Assembly: GCF_028657945.1 (NCBI RefSeq)
Contig: NZ_CP059693.1
Coordinates: 6,076,001 to 6,140,000, forward strand
Length of the DNA stretch: 64,000 bases
Direction of reading: 5' to 3'
From: Thalassomonas haliotis
Lineage (GTDB): Bacteria; Pseudomonadota; Gammaproteobacteria; Enterobacterales; Alteromonadaceae
Both the position numbers and the translations under genes were made by a program. Numbering within the stretch: position 1 is the first letter of the stretch; every line of letters starts with the position of its first letter. Below the pieces are notes generated by a model. The model had not been told where the DNA came from and did no database searches. It saw only the letters and a list, made by a program, of their open reading frames with translations. This document shows, piece by piece, positions 54,798 to 63,896 of this stretch.

Positions 54798-54813
54798 CTG
54801 TCAGTATATACAG
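54798..54813 (-). promoter_or_regulatory. SOS box 2 of lexA
   Basis: CTGTCAGTATATACAG (on the minus strand CTGTATATACTGACAG) is a near-consensus LexA site, 25 bp from the first box. A tandem pair upstream of lexA mirrors the E. coli arrangement. Confidence 0.9.
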
Positions 54814-55026
54814 CCTCTGGATAAACGCAACTTTTGTCTTAATATGATTGATTTTTATTTCGCAAAAGGGCTTGTTTCATCAAAATTCAGGCTCACAAGA
54901 GTCCCCAATCCAATACTAAAATAAAGCGGCATAAGGCCTGTGATGACAACTAATCGAATCTCATCAACTTACTCGCTTAAAGATATGATTGTTATCCCAG
55001 ATCAAATAAATATCAAACATAACGCA

Positions 55027-55045
55027 AATGATAACAATTATCATT
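55027..55045 (+). promoter_or_regulatory. Fur box upstream of TonB receptor
   Basis: AATGATAACAATTATCATT is a 19-bp dyad with 8 of 9 arm positions paired, close to the GATAATGATAATCATTATC consensus. It ends 67 bases before the receptor ATG. A second, weaker match (ATGATTGTTATC) lies at about 54986. The gene is very likely iron-repressed. Confidence 0.85.
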
Positions 55046-55112
55046 GAAATCAATTGTCGGCGATTTATTATCACCGCAACTAATCACATCAGTCTGTAAA
55101 GGTGTTGTCATC

Positions 55113-57233
55113 ATGAAATATCCATCCCTGGCCCTGGCCATAACCGCCGCCCTGCCGACGCTTACCCCTCAGCTGGCATTTGCTCAGGAAAAGAGCGAAC
55201 TGGAAATTATTGAAGTGCGCGGTGTCCGCCAGAAGCTGGAGCAGGCCGGCCGGCTCAAAGATGTGATCCAGAAAACCGAAGTGCTGGATCAGGCGATGAT
55301 TGACAATAAAAATGCCCTCAGCCTTGCTGAAGCGATCCAGGATGAACCCGGGGTACGGGTTTCCAACGAATGTTCCATGTGCGGGGTCAAACGGGTCATG
55401 CTTAACGGCATGAAAGGCGAGCACACCACCATTTTAGTGGATGATCTGCCGACCCATACCTTGATTTCAGGTTTTTACGCCGTTGATGCCATTGCCACCA
55501 CAGGGGTTGACCGCATTGAGATCGCCCGCGGCGCCGGTGCCTCCCTGATAGCTCCCGAGGCTATCGGCGGCACCATCAATATTATCACTAAGGATGCCTA
55601 CGAAAATACCGCCACCTTCGATTATGCCCTGGGTTCCCACGACTTTACCGCCTTTAAAGGCAGCGCCACAGGTATCAGCGAAGACGGCAAAACCGGCATC
55701 ACCCTGATTGCCCAATATGACAAGCAAGATCAGGAAGATCACGACAGCAACGGCGTCAGCGAAGCCCCGTTTCAGGAGAACCAGTCCTATACCGCACGCA
55801 TCAGTCAGGATCTAAATGACTACCACAATGTTCAGGTACGGGTGTCTAAGGTCAACTCGGAAGTCTTCGGCGGCCCTGTGATAGGCAAGCTCACCAACTC
55901 CATAGGTGCGGCGCTGTCCGGCTTTGACGGTATCGACTCCGGACAGTTATTTACCGACAACGATGTCCGTAAGGCATTTATCGGCAAACCCTGGGAAACA
56001 ACCGAGTGGATCAAAACCAGCCGCGATGAAGCCTATGTCAAATGGTTAACGGAGCAGAATAACGACCTGAGTTCAGAGTTTGCCGTCAGCTGGGCCAAAC
56101 ACGAACAGGACTCCTTCTACGAAGGGATTGACTATTATGCCGACAACGAGATGATGTACCTGCGCGCTAAGTTCGATTACTTCCTCAATGACAAGCATTT
56201 TCTCAGTTTCGGCATAGACTCCCGCCAGGAAGAAATGCGCTCAGATACCAAGGCCTTGTCCGGTGTCGATGCCTATATTTCCGATTCCTTCGACTACAAA
56301 ACCTACGGATTCTTCTTCCAGGATATGTGGACACCAAACGATGACCTGGAAATCGCCCTGGCATTGCGCCTTGATAAGGTCGAAGCCGACTTTATCGATC
56401 CGCAAAAGCCCGGCACAGAAATAGAGGAAACCATCTTGGCCCCGCGCCTTGATATCCGTTTCTTCCACTCCCAGGCGCTGACTTCCCGCCTGTCCGCCGG
56501 TCGCGGTTACCGTGCCCCCTTATCTTTCTTCGAAACGGACCATGGTATTCTCGATGCAGAACTCGGTTATCAGATAGATGTTCAGGAACTGGAGCGTTCC
56601 ATGTCCTTCAACTACTCACTGAGCTTTGAAGGGGAAGCCCTGACGGCGACTTTGTCGGCGGCAACTTCACAAGTTGAGCATCTGGCTGAGCTCAGTGAAA
56701 CCGAAGGCGGGGTGCCGGTGCTGACCCAGCTGGATAAAAAAGCCCGGGTAACCACCTTAGATCTTGTCGGCGGTTACCAGCTAACCGACCGCTTGTTGGT
56801 TAACCTCAGCCTGGAACGTTTCATCTACGACGACGCCTTCAAGTCCTCCTACGCCATTGCGCCGATTGAAGACCGTATCGGCATGGATCTGAACTGGCAG
56901 CGGAACGCCCTGGAAGTGAACTTCTCCACCACCTGGTTCGGCAGCCGGGATCTGCGGGATTACGGCTACATGGGCAATAATGTGCTTAACAATCCGGCAA
57001 CAGCCAAACCGCTTGATGCCGGCAGCTTTTCAATCTCCAACATCAAGCTGAAATACCGGCTGACAGCTCATGCCGCCCTGTACGCCGGAGTCTCCAACCT
57101 GTTCGAATATACCCAGATAGATGAAGGCGATACGCCGCTGTTCTTCGATGCTTCCGGCGGTTATGACGTCGCTTATATCTACGGCCCCCTGCACGGAAGA
57201 GAGTTCTATGCCGGCCTTGAAATTAAACTCTAA
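55113..57233 (+). CDS. Fur-regulated TonB-dependent receptor with CxxC in the plug
   Basis: Outer-membrane receptor of 706 residues from the ATG at 55113; the open frame upstream overlaps the Fur box and is not coding. Signal peptide about 1-24 (ending AFAQE), TonB box EIIEVRG (31-37), plug with VRVSNECSMCGVKRVMLNGM, where Cys87 and Cys90 replace the usual RG-R motif region, then GEHTTILVDDLP and RIEIARGAGASLIAPEAIGGTINI. The barrel ends in FYAGLEIKL. It resembles the cobalamin/siderophore plug class, but the plug CxxC is distinctive. The next gene, a thioredoxin-fold protein, starts inside its last 26 bases, so both are translated together. Confidence 0.92.
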   Translation: MKYPSLALAITAALPTLTPQLAFAQEKSELEIIEVRGVRQKLEQAGRLKDVIQKTEVLDQAMIDNKNALSLAEAIQDEPGVRVSNECSMCGVKRVMLNGMKGEHTTILVDDLPTHTLISGFYAVDAIATTGVDRIEIARGAGASLIAPEAIGGTINIITKDAYENTATFDYALGSHDFTAFKGSATGISEDGKTGITLIAQYDKQDQEDHDSNGVSEAPFQENQSYTARISQDLNDYHNVQVRVSKVNSEVFGGPVIGKLTNSIGAALSGFDGIDSGQLFTDNDVRKAFIGKPWETTEWIKTSRDEAYVKWLTEQNNDLSSEFAVSWAKHEQDSFYEGIDYYADNEMMYLRAKFDYFLNDKHFLSFGIDSRQEEMRSDTKALSGVDAYISDSFDYKTYGFFFQDMWTPNDDLEIALALRLDKVEADFIDPQKPGTEIEETILAPRLDIRFFHSQALTSRLSAGRGYRAPLSFFETDHGILDAELGYQIDVQELERSMSFNYSLSFEGEALTATLSAATSQVEHLAELSETEGGVPVLTQLDKKARVTTLDLVGGYQLTDRLLVNLSLERFIYDDAFKSSYAIAPIEDRIGMDLNWQRNALEVNFSTTWFGSRDLRDYGYMGNNVLNNPATAKPLDAGSFSISNIKLKYRLTAHAALYAGVSNLFEYTQIDEGDTPLFFDASGGYDVAYIYGPLHGREFYAGLEIKL

Positions 57234-57714
57234 GCGGTTTTTCATTGCCTTGATGCTGGCGTTATTGCTGATGCAGGTGTTGCCGGCATCCGCCGAAGAC
57301 TTGTACCTTTATCCGCTGAAAAGCCTGGTGGACAGGGAAACCAGAAGTCTTGCCGACTATCAGGGGCATGCCCGGGTGGCTGTGGTGTTCCAGCCGGATT
57401 GCCCCTGGTGCGAAAAGCAAATAGCCGATCTTGCCCGCCTCGAACATCAATGTGGCGGTGCTTTTTCTACTGTGCTTATCGGCACCCGCGGCAAGCGCAG
57501 CACCTTAAAACGGGAGCTACGTAAATTCGCCACGTCCATGCCGGCACTAAAAGCCGACAGAGGTTTTATGCGTTTGCTGAAGGGATTTGAAGCCACCCCG
57601 GTGACTTTGTTTTTTGACCGGGCAGGTAAACTCCTGGCAAACCGGCGCGGTTATATCCCGCCGGAGAAACTCAAACGGGCCATCTCGCTGCAAACGGGAG
57701 GCTTATGCTCCTGA
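57208..57714 (+). CDS. Periplasmic thioredoxin-fold protein coupled to the TonB receptor
   Basis: Exported thiol-redox protein of 168 residues from the ATG at 57208, which overlaps the receptor gene by 26 bases and has GGAAGAGAG upstream. Signal peptide about 1-29 (LALLLMQVLPASAED). The active site is Cys65-Pro-Trp-Cys68 in VVFQPDCPWCEKQIADLARLE, with a cis-Pro-like loop GFEATPVTLFFDRAGKLLANR. Another Cys (EHQCGG) and a Cys near the end (GGLCS) may form a second pair. The family is AhpC/TSA/TlpA-like. Position suggests it acts on the receptor's plug cysteines or on a thiol- or metal-bearing ligand. Confidence 0.88.
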   Translation: MPALKLNSKRFFIALMLALLLMQVLPASAEDLYLYPLKSLVDRETRSLADYQGHARVAVVFQPDCPWCEKQIADLARLEHQCGGAFSTVLIGTRGKRSTLKRELRKFATSMPALKADRGFMRLLKGFEATPVTLFFDRAGKLLANRRGYIPPEKLKRAISLQTGGLCS

Positions 57715-57741
57715 ACAGGCCAAAGGCCGCAGCCGAAAGCG

Positions 57742-58215
57742 TTAAAGCAATAAGGGGTCGGTAATGGCGCAGTAGCTGTCGGCAGCCTCTATCAGCGAAT
57801 TCGCGGTCAGGGACTGCACGCCATAAACCCGGGTGTGGACGCGATAATCCTTGCCGACCTTATTGAGCAACATATCAAAATCGCCGTCTCCCGAGAGCAG
57901 GACCACAATATCGACTTGCGGGGCCAGCTCGATGACATCCAGGGTGATCCCCACATCCCAGTCTCCTTTGGCAGAGCCGTCGCTGCGCTGGATATAAGGT
58001 TTAAGCTTGACGTTAAAACCTATATGCTTCAAAGCGCTCTGGAACTTTTGCTGCTGTTCGTCGCCGCGGTTGATGGCATAGGCATTGGCAAAGACAATTT
58101 CCCCCTGGCCGCTGAGTTGCTGCCAGAACTTGCGGTAATTAAACTGCCGCCGGTACGCCTGGCGGCAGGTATAATAAATATTTTGCACATCGACAAATAC
58201 GGCAATTTTTTTCAC
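57742..58215 (-). CDS. NYN domain protein (LabA/DUF88-like putative nuclease)
   Basis: PIN-like NYN domain protein of 157 residues from a GTG start at 58215 (AGGA eight bases upstream). Acidic active-site residues are in KIAVFVDVQNIYY, KGDWDVGITLDVIEL and VVLLSGDGDFDMLLNKV, the three signature motifs of LabA-type NYN domains, which are expected to cleave RNA. The function in this branch is unknown. Convergent with the thioredoxin-like gene and divergent from plsB. Confidence 0.87.
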   Translation of the reverse strand: MKKIAVFVDVQNIYYTCRQAYRRQFNYRKFWQQLSGQGEIVFANAYAINRGDEQQQKFQSALKHIGFNVKLKPYIQRSDGSAKGDWDVGITLDVIELAPQVDIVVLLSGDGDFDMLLNKVGKDYRVHTRVYGVQSLTANSLIEAADSYCAITDPLLL

Positions 58216-58379
58216 GGATAACGTCCTGATATAAGCCTAATCGCCGCTAAGCTAACAGGAAAGCTGAATAAACAAAAGCGGCTTTAGCGAAAACGGACAA
58301 GAATTAATCTATTTGCTTTAAGGACAAGTTAATTTAAGGGTGTTAAAATGTCGCCCTTGATAAAGCTGGTCGAAACAAT

Positions 58380-60821
58380 ATGTTAGCTCTACGTTCATTA
58401 TTTTATTTATTATTAAAACTGCCGGTACGCTTATTAGTCCGCTGTAAAATCGTTCCTGACAACCAGGAAAAGTCCGCCGCTGCCGTGCCTGAAAAGCCGG
58501 TTTTCTATATCGTGCGTTATCAGAGTGCCAGCGACCTGCTGGCGCTGCAAAGCGCCTGTAAGCAGCAAAAGCTCCCGGATCCCCTGGGACAGGTAAACCT
58601 GGCAGGCAAGTTATTTCCCCGTACCTTATGCCTGGAAAAGCCCTCTTCGGTATTCCCCTGGGGTAAAGCCGGCAAAACCACGGCTACCAGCCAGGGCCTG
58701 GCGATACTGAACCAGCATAACCTGGACGGGCAGCTCGATGCCCAGCTGATCCCCGCCAACCTGATCTGGGGACGCACCCCCACCAAGGAAAAAAACGACG
58801 CCAATGTCGGCACCTTGCTCGCGGATCAGGAATCCCCGAACTGGCTGCGTAAATTCTTTATTGTACTTTTCCTGGGCCGCCATACCTTAGTGCGCTTTAG
58901 CGAAGCGCTGTCGTTCCGTTATATGGTAGACAAGCACGGCCATGACGAACGCACCGCCCATAAGTTTATGCGCGTCGCCCGTTTCCATTTTCACCGCCAG
59001 ACCATAGCCGCCACCGGCCCGAGACTGATGCACAGGCAACAGATGTTTACCGCACTGTTTGCCAACCCCTCCATCAAACGGTTGATCGCCGATGAAGTAA
59101 AAAATAAAGGGGTCGATGAAGCCAAAGTGAAAAAGCAGGCGCTGGCGATCATGGACGAAATTGCCGGGGATTACCGCGATTCCATGATACGTTTCGGCGA
59201 ACGCCTGCTGAGCTGGTTATGGAACCGCCTCTATGACGGCATTGAAGTGAAAAATGCCAAAGTCTTACGCGAGCTCGCCCAGGATGGCCATGAAATCATC
59301 TATGTGCCCTGCCACCGCAGCCATATGGATTATCTGCTGCTCACCTATGTTATCTATCACGAAGGCCTGGTGACGCCGCGTATCGCCGCCGGTATCAACT
59401 TAAACTTCTGGCCCGCCGGCCCTATTTTCCGCAAGGCCGGAGCATTTTTTATCCGCCGCAGTTTCCGCGGTAACCGCCTTTATTCCACCATTTTCCGCGA
59501 ATACCTGGGCTTATTGTTCGAGCGCGGTTATTCGGTCAAATATTACTCCGAAGGCGGCCGCAGCCGTACCGGCCGTTTACTGGCGCCAAAAACCGGTATG
59601 CTGGCCATGACCATCCAAAGCCTGCTGCGGGGCATAGACAGGCCGTTAACCTTAGTGCCTGTTTATATCGGTTATGAACATGTAATGGAAGTGGGTACCT
59701 ACCACAAAGAATTAAGCGGCAGCCAAAAGAAAAAGGAATCTATTTTCGGCGTGCTTAAGGCGATCAAAAACCTGCGTAATTACGGTAAGGGTTATGTCAA
59801 TTTCGGCCAGCCGATGAATATCAACCAGTTCCTGAACCAGCAGGTTCCCGACTGGAAAGACGCCATCGACCCGGTTGACCCGCAAAAACCCAGCTGGTTG
59901 ACCCCCAGCGTCAATGTGCTGGCAAACCAGGTGATGACCTCAGTCAACCGCTCCGCCGCCTTAAACGGTGTTGCCCTGACGGCGCTGATTTTACAGTCGT
60001 CGGAAAACAAAGCCCTGTCTAAAGCGCAGCTGGAAGCCCAGCTCGACTTCTTCCTGGATTTACAACGCCAGGCACCCTACAGCGACTTGTTAACGGTACC
60101 CCGGGACAGCGGACAGGAGCTGCTGGCCCATGTGATCAAGTTAGGCAAGGTCACCGTCAGCGAAGACAGCTTCGGCGCCATTATTTCCCTGACCGGCTCT
60201 TCCGTATTAGAAATGCGCTATTACCGCAACAACATCTTACATACCTATGTTTTGCCTTCCCTGGTATGCCGCATTCTGGAATTTACCCCGAAAATCAATC
60301 ACAGCGAACTGGTTGAACAAATACAAAAAATTATTTCCCTGAGCAAAGGGGACTTATTTTTATGGCAGGATGAACAAAGGGTGGCACAGCAGGTTGAGCA
60401 GGTCTTAACTTTCCTTGGCCAGCAGGATATTGCCAGACAAAGTAAAGCCGGTTTCTGGTCCCTCACCGACGATACCCAGTTACGTACTAAAGTGCGGTTA
60501 ATGGGAGAATGTGTCGATGAAACCCTGCAAAGGTTTGCCATTATCACTTCCCTGGTGTGCCGTTTGGCGCCGGTAGGCAAGGGAGAGCTGGAAGAGAAAG
60601 TCGTGGCCATCGCCAAGCGCCTGTCCGTGCTCAGCAATATCAATGCCCCGGAATTTATCGATAAAAAAGCCCAGGGCACCCTGATCAATGCCATGAAGGA
60701 GCAAGGTTATATCAGTGTCGACGAACAGGGCCGCTTAATTGAAAGCACAGGCTTGGCCGAGCTGAAAGCCATTGTCACCAACCTGGTGGATATTGAGGTA
60801 TTGCAAAGCATCGCCCGCTAA
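58380..60821 (+). CDS. plsB: Glycerol-3-phosphate 1-O-acyltransferase
   Basis: Inner-membrane-associated enzyme that makes lysophosphatidic acid from acyl-ACP or acyl-CoA and glycerol 3-phosphate, the first step of phospholipid synthesis. 813 residues, the usual PlsB size. Acyltransferase block 1 is VPCHRSHMDYLLL (His312-x4-Asp317); block 2 is the GAFFIRRSFRGN region; block 3 is YYSEGGRSRTGRLLAPKTGML; block 4 is LVPVYIGYE. The N-terminus (MLALRSLFYLLLKLPVRLL) is amphipathic. Single gene in a 164-base divergent region with the NYN gene. Confidence 0.97.
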   Translation: MLALRSLFYLLLKLPVRLLVRCKIVPDNQEKSAAAVPEKPVFYIVRYQSASDLLALQSACKQQKLPDPLGQVNLAGKLFPRTLCLEKPSSVFPWGKAGKTTATSQGLAILNQHNLDGQLDAQLIPANLIWGRTPTKEKNDANVGTLLADQESPNWLRKFFIVLFLGRHTLVRFSEALSFRYMVDKHGHDERTAHKFMRVARFHFHRQTIAATGPRLMHRQQMFTALFANPSIKRLIADEVKNKGVDEAKVKKQALAIMDEIAGDYRDSMIRFGERLLSWLWNRLYDGIEVKNAKVLRELAQDGHEIIYVPCHRSHMDYLLLTYVIYHEGLVTPRIAAGINLNFWPAGPIFRKAGAFFIRRSFRGNRLYSTIFREYLGLLFERGYSVKYYSEGGRSRTGRLLAPKTGMLAMTIQSLLRGIDRPLTLVPVYIGYEHVMEVGTYHKELSGSQKKKESIFGVLKAIKNLRNYGKGYVNFGQPMNINQFLNQQVPDWKDAIDPVDPQKPSWLTPSVNVLANQVMTSVNRSAALNGVALTALILQSSENKALSKAQLEAQLDFFLDLQRQAPYSDLLTVPRDSGQELLAHVIKLGKVTVSEDSFGAIISLTGSSVLEMRYYRNNILHTYVLPSLVCRILEFTPKINHSELVEQIQKIISLSKGDLFLWQDEQRVAQQVEQVLTFLGQQDIARQSKAGFWSLTDDTQLRTKVRLMGECVDETLQRFAIITSLVCRLAPVGKGELEEKVVAIAKRLSVLSNINAPEFIDKKAQGTLINAMKEQGYISVDEQGRLIESTGLAELKAIVTNLVDIEVLQSIAR

Positions 60822-60828
60822 GGGTACA

Positions 60829-60855
60829 GCCGGGCAGTGCATTTCACTGCCCGGC
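60829..60855. terminator. Strong hairpin between convergent plsB and ubiA
   Basis: Perfect 11-bp GC-rich stem GCCGGGCAGTG / CACTGCCCGGC with a CATTT loop, 8 bases after the plsB stop. There is no T-run on either strand; it probably acts as a bidirectional barrier or 3'-end stabiliser. Confidence 0.6.
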
Positions 60856-60874
60856 AGATGAGTAAAAACAGGAA

Positions 60875-61738
60875 TTAAAGGTATTCGATAAAGAAACCGG
60901 TGAAGATCACTAACCCCACCAGATGATTATTTAAAAAGGCCTGAAAACACAATTCACGCTTACGCTTGCTGATCAGCATTTGCTGATAACAGAACAAGCC
61001 GCCGCAAATTACCAGACTTAAATGATAAGGCCAGCCCATGGCCAGCAACTCACCCGCCTGCACCAGCAAAGCCAAAGTGAATACCTGCAACAAGCCGACA
61101 ATACGCTTATCAAAACGGCCAAATAAAATCGCCGTGGATTTCACGCCAATTTTAATATCATCGTCCCGGTCCACCATGGCATACATAGTATCGTAGGCCA
61201 CAGTCCATAACAGGTTGGCGGCAAATAATAACCAGGCCACCGTCGGCACCCTGCCCTCAAGTTCACCAAAGGCCATGATCATACCCCAGCTAAAGGCTGC
61301 CCCCAGAACGACCTGGGGCAAATGGGTATAACGCTTCATAAAGGGATATGCCGTTGCCAGGGCAAGGGCTACAAAAGAGAGTTGTATGGTAAACCAGCTC
61401 AGGGACAATACCAGTGCCAGGGCAATACCCAACAAAAAGCCAAATAAGGCCAGGGCATCTTTTTCGCTGATCAAGCCGGTGATCAACGGCCGACCACTGG
61501 TGCGCGCCACCTGGCCGTCCACCTTGCGATCGGCAAAATCATTGATCACGCAACCGGCACTGCGCATCACAAAAACCCCCAGGGTAAAAATCACCAGCAA
61601 TTCCAGTCCGGGGAAACCGCCGGCCGCCACCCATAAGGCCCAATAAGTCGGCCACAATAACAGATAACTGCCGATGGGTTTATTCAAACGGGTGATCTCA
61701 ACTACACCCCGCCACTTGCCCGCGATATCATTTGCCAA
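60875..61738 (-). CDS. ubiA: 4-hydroxybenzoate octaprenyltransferase
   Basis: Membrane prenyltransferase of ubiquinone synthesis that attaches the polyprenyl tail to 4-hydroxybenzoate. 287 residues with eight or nine helices. LNKPIGSYLLLWPTYWALW near the N-terminus, first Asp motif NDFADRKVDGQVARTSGRP and second Asp motif YDTMYAMVDRDDDIKIGVKSTAI are all intact. The start is TTG at 61738: AGGAG lies eight bases upstream and no in-frame ATG is available. Downstream of ubiC, as in E. coli ubiCA. Confidence 0.95.
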   Translation of the reverse strand: MANDIAGKWRGVVEITRLNKPIGSYLLLWPTYWALWVAAGGFPGLELLVIFTLGVFVMRSAGCVINDFADRKVDGQVARTSGRPLITGLISEKDALALFGFLLGIALALVLSLSWFTIQLSFVALALATAYPFMKRYTHLPQVVLGAAFSWGMIMAFGELEGRVPTVAWLLFAANLLWTVAYDTMYAMVDRDDDIKIGVKSTAILFGRFDKRIVGLLQVFTLALLVQAGELLAMGWPYHLSLVICGGLFCYQQMLISKRKRELCFQAFLNNHLVGLVIFTGFFIEYL

Positions 61739-61795
61739 AACAAAAACTCCTGTGAAACATTGCTCTTAAGCCGCTGATTGCTTTGATACCGGCCA

Positions 61796-62371
61796 TCAGG
61801 CGACCACCTCTTCCTGATAGGCAAAAGCGCCGGGTAAAAAGACTTCCGCCACCATGATAGGTTTTTGCTGCAGGTAAAATAATGAGCGGCGACCCCAAAG
61901 CTCAGTAGAGTCTTCAAGCGCCATCATCCGGGCCAGCTTTGCCACCGGGCTTTGCGGCCCAAGACAGGCAACCTCGATATCTTTACGCTCTAAATCGGGA
62001 CTGTTGAAGAGTACTTGCCCCAGGGGTTGTTCTCCCAAGTGGGCCAATTGCCGTTCACTGCCGGTTAAACTGGTTAACGGCAGTAAGCTTCTGGCAAAAA
62101 CCTGGGGGCTATCATCGCAATAGAGTATCACTTCCCGTACCAGTACTTGTTCGCCCTGCTTGATATCGCCGTGGGCCTCTGCCGCACTGCAGGGTAAAAT
62201 CTGCTGTCCGAGCACTTCGACCCTAAAGTGTGAGCACAACTGCTTTAATCTCGCCGTTAGCGAGCCCCGTGCAAGCAACCAGTCGCGCAACCCGGCAGTC
62301 AACGGATAAGCCGCCGCTTTTTGCCAACTCACCTCCAGGGTGACAGGAAATAAAATATGTTGTTCACTCAT
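61796..62371 (-). CDS. ubiC: Chorismate lyase
   Basis: Soluble enzyme splitting chorismate into 4-hydroxybenzoate and pyruvate, the first committed ubiquinone step. 191 residues, slightly longer than E. coli (165). The N-terminal [13 protein letters not shown]-like motif ([16 protein letters not shown]) and the substrate-binding [22 protein letters not shown] at the C-terminus identify the family. 57 bases separate it from ubiA. ATG at 62371. Confidence 0.94.
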   Translation of the reverse strand: MSEQHILFPVTLEVSWQKAAAYPLTAGLRDWLLARGSLTARLKQLCSHFRVEVLGQQILPCSAAEAHGDIKQGEQVLVREVILYCDDSPQVFARSLLPLTSLTGSERQLAHLGEQPLGQVLFNSPDLERKDIEVACLGPQSPVAKLARMMALEDSTELWGRRSLFYLQQKPIMVAEVFLPGAFAYQEEVVA

Positions 62372-62607
62372 ACCAGTCGATAATTAACTTTAAAAAACGC
62401 GCACATGATATCAGGGTTTTAAATTTTCCCATAATGAATCGCTTAACCGGAAAAGAAATTATCTGCCGGTGGCAAATTCATCCCCCGACAGCCAAATGCA
62501 AGCAATAAAAAACAGTTTTTTATGAAAATGCTAGACTATTCAACTAAAAATCAGGTTATTATAGCGCTAAGGACTTTTCTCTTATCACGAAATACATGTT
62601 GACCATT

Positions 62608-62988
62608 ATGAAAAAATCTCTTTTGTTTTTTGTCTGTCTGTTAGCCATACCGACAACCAAAGCAGCCGATTACGTTTATTATGGTTTTGAACCGGCGATC
62701 GTGACCAACTATGTCGCCGTTAAGAAAAAAATGGGTTACGTGCGCCTGACGGTGGAGTTGATGATCGAAGGCCCCAACAATTTTGAAGTGGTTGAACACC
62801 ACTCGCCGCTGTTGCGCGATGCCATCATCACCATTATCGGCCAGCAGCCGGAAGAAAAAATAAAATCCATCCGCGGCCGTTCGGAAATCCAGCGCTTATG
62901 CGAACTGAAAGTACAGAATTTACTGACCCAGGAAACCGGTAAACCTCTAGTGAAAAAGCTGCTCTTTACCCAGTGGCTGGATAACTAA
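62608..62988 (+). CDS. FliL-like exported protein
   Basis: A 126-residue protein from the ATG at 62608 (another ATG at 62596 is possible; neither has a clear ribosome-binding site). Signal peptide or anchor about 1-20 (LFFVCLLAIPTTKAADY). The body follows the FliL periplasmic domain: YYGFEPAIVTNYV, GYVRLTVELMIE, a helix HHSPLLRDAIITIIGQQ and the closing VKKLLFTQWLDN. FliL stabilises stators at the flagellar base. This copy lies outside a flagellar operon and has a short N-terminus, so it is a FliL paralogue whose partner is unknown. Similar genes beside ubiC-glpG occur in relatives. Confidence 0.85.
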   Translation: MKKSLLFFVCLLAIPTTKAADYVYYGFEPAIVTNYVAVKKKMGYVRLTVELMIEGPNNFEVVEHHSPLLRDAIITIIGQQPEEKIKSIRGRSEIQRLCELKVQNLLTQETGKPLVKKLLFTQWLDN

Positions 62989-63000
62989 TAACATAAAACG

Positions 63001-63027
63001 GCAAGCAGCTGTGGCTGCTTGCTTGTT
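63001..63027 (+). terminator. Intrinsic terminator after the FliL-like gene
   Basis: Perfect 9-bp stem GCAAGCAGC / GCTGCTTGC with a TGTG loop and TTGTT behind it, 12 bases after the stop. It also lies at the end of convergent glpG. Confidence 0.78.
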
Positions 63028-63035
63028 AGCCGACA

Positions 63036-63896
63036 TCAAGTCCGTTTTTTCCACACCGCCTGCGCCAGTGCCAGTAAACAACCGCTGATCAGTCCAAGCA
63101 AATGGGCGGTATTGGCCATATTGATCGGTAAAACATCGGCATAACCAAGCAGCAGCCAAAACAACAAAAAGCCCACTATCGGCTTAGATAAAAACAAACC
63201 TTTTTCCGGCGCCAGCCAGCCCATCCACCAGACAAAACCCACCAGGCCATATACCACACCGGACAGACCGCCGAAATTCGCCCCCGATACCAGGTATTGC
63301 CCGACATTGGCAGTGATCGCCGACAAGAGCAGCAGATGCACTAACACCCCTTTACCCAGGACTTTTTCAACACTGCCTCCCAGTTGCCACCACCACATGG
63401 TATTAAAGACAATATGCAACCAGGAAAAATGGAAAAAAGCCGGTCCCAACAAACGCAACGGCTGATCGAAAAACGCCTGCCAGGACAACTGCGGATAAAA
63501 CTGCAAATAACTGAAAATATAACGGGCACCGCCAAACAAACTGGCCACAAACACCAACCAGCACAAGACAAAAACCGTTAACGTCACTAAGCCGGCATGG
63601 GCAAGGAAGTGCTCTTTAAAACTTGCCAGCAAGGACGGACCGTCCGACTGTACCTGGCCGGCATTGCCGTGCTGCCACGCCGCCTGCTGGTATTTGGGAT
63701 GATAGGGCTGCTGGCTGAACTGCTCGAATTCTTCTTTTGCCTGAGAGATTTTATCCGGCGGGCAATAGACCACATAAACATCCTGCTCATTAACCGCCTC
63801 GGCCCGTATGCCCAAGCTGGTGAGATGATTAACGAATAATAAGGCGATGGCCTGCTGGTTAATCTGCACCAGAGCCTGCAGCGGCTGCTCAGTCAT
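63036..63896 (-). CDS. glpG: Rhomboid protease GlpG
   Basis: Intramembrane serine protease of 286 residues. N-terminal cytoplasmic domain (about 1-70, GlpG-type), then six helices. [14 protein letters not shown] (L1 region), catalytic Ser212 in [17 protein letters not shown] and His265 in [14 protein letters not shown]; the loop motif [16 protein letters not shown] is intact. The ATG overlaps the glpE stop (ATGA), the normal glpEG order. It is not the rhombosortase type, which lacks this N-terminal domain. Confidence 0.96.
   Translation of the reverse strand: MTEQPLQALVQINQQAIALLFVNHLTSLGIRAEAVNEQDVYVVYCPPDKISQAKEEFEQFSQQPYHPKYQQAAWQHGNAGQVQSDGPSLLASFKEHFLAHAGLVTLTVFVLCWLVFVASLFGGARYIFSYLQFYPQLSWQAFFDQPLRLLGPAFFHFSWLHIVFNTMWWWQLGGSVEKVLGKGVLVHLLLLSAITANVGQYLVSGANFGGLSGVVYGLVGFVWWMGWLAPEKGLFLSKPIVGFLLFWLLLGYADVLPINMANTAHLLGLISGCLLALAQAVWKKRT

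Noticed and set aside
55044-55112. Earlier start for the Fur-regulated receptor (MKSIVGDLL...)
   Set aside because: The extension overlaps the Fur box and puts 23 residues before an intact signal peptide.
57121-57207. Longer N-terminus for the thioredoxin-fold protein
   Set aside because: It lies inside the receptor coding frame and lacks a signal; the ATG at 57208 gives a clean signal peptide.
63036-63896. GlpG as the rhombosortase for the GlyGly-CTERM protease
   Set aside because: It has the GlpG N-terminal domain and sits in the glpEG pair; rhombosortases are shorter and lack that domain.
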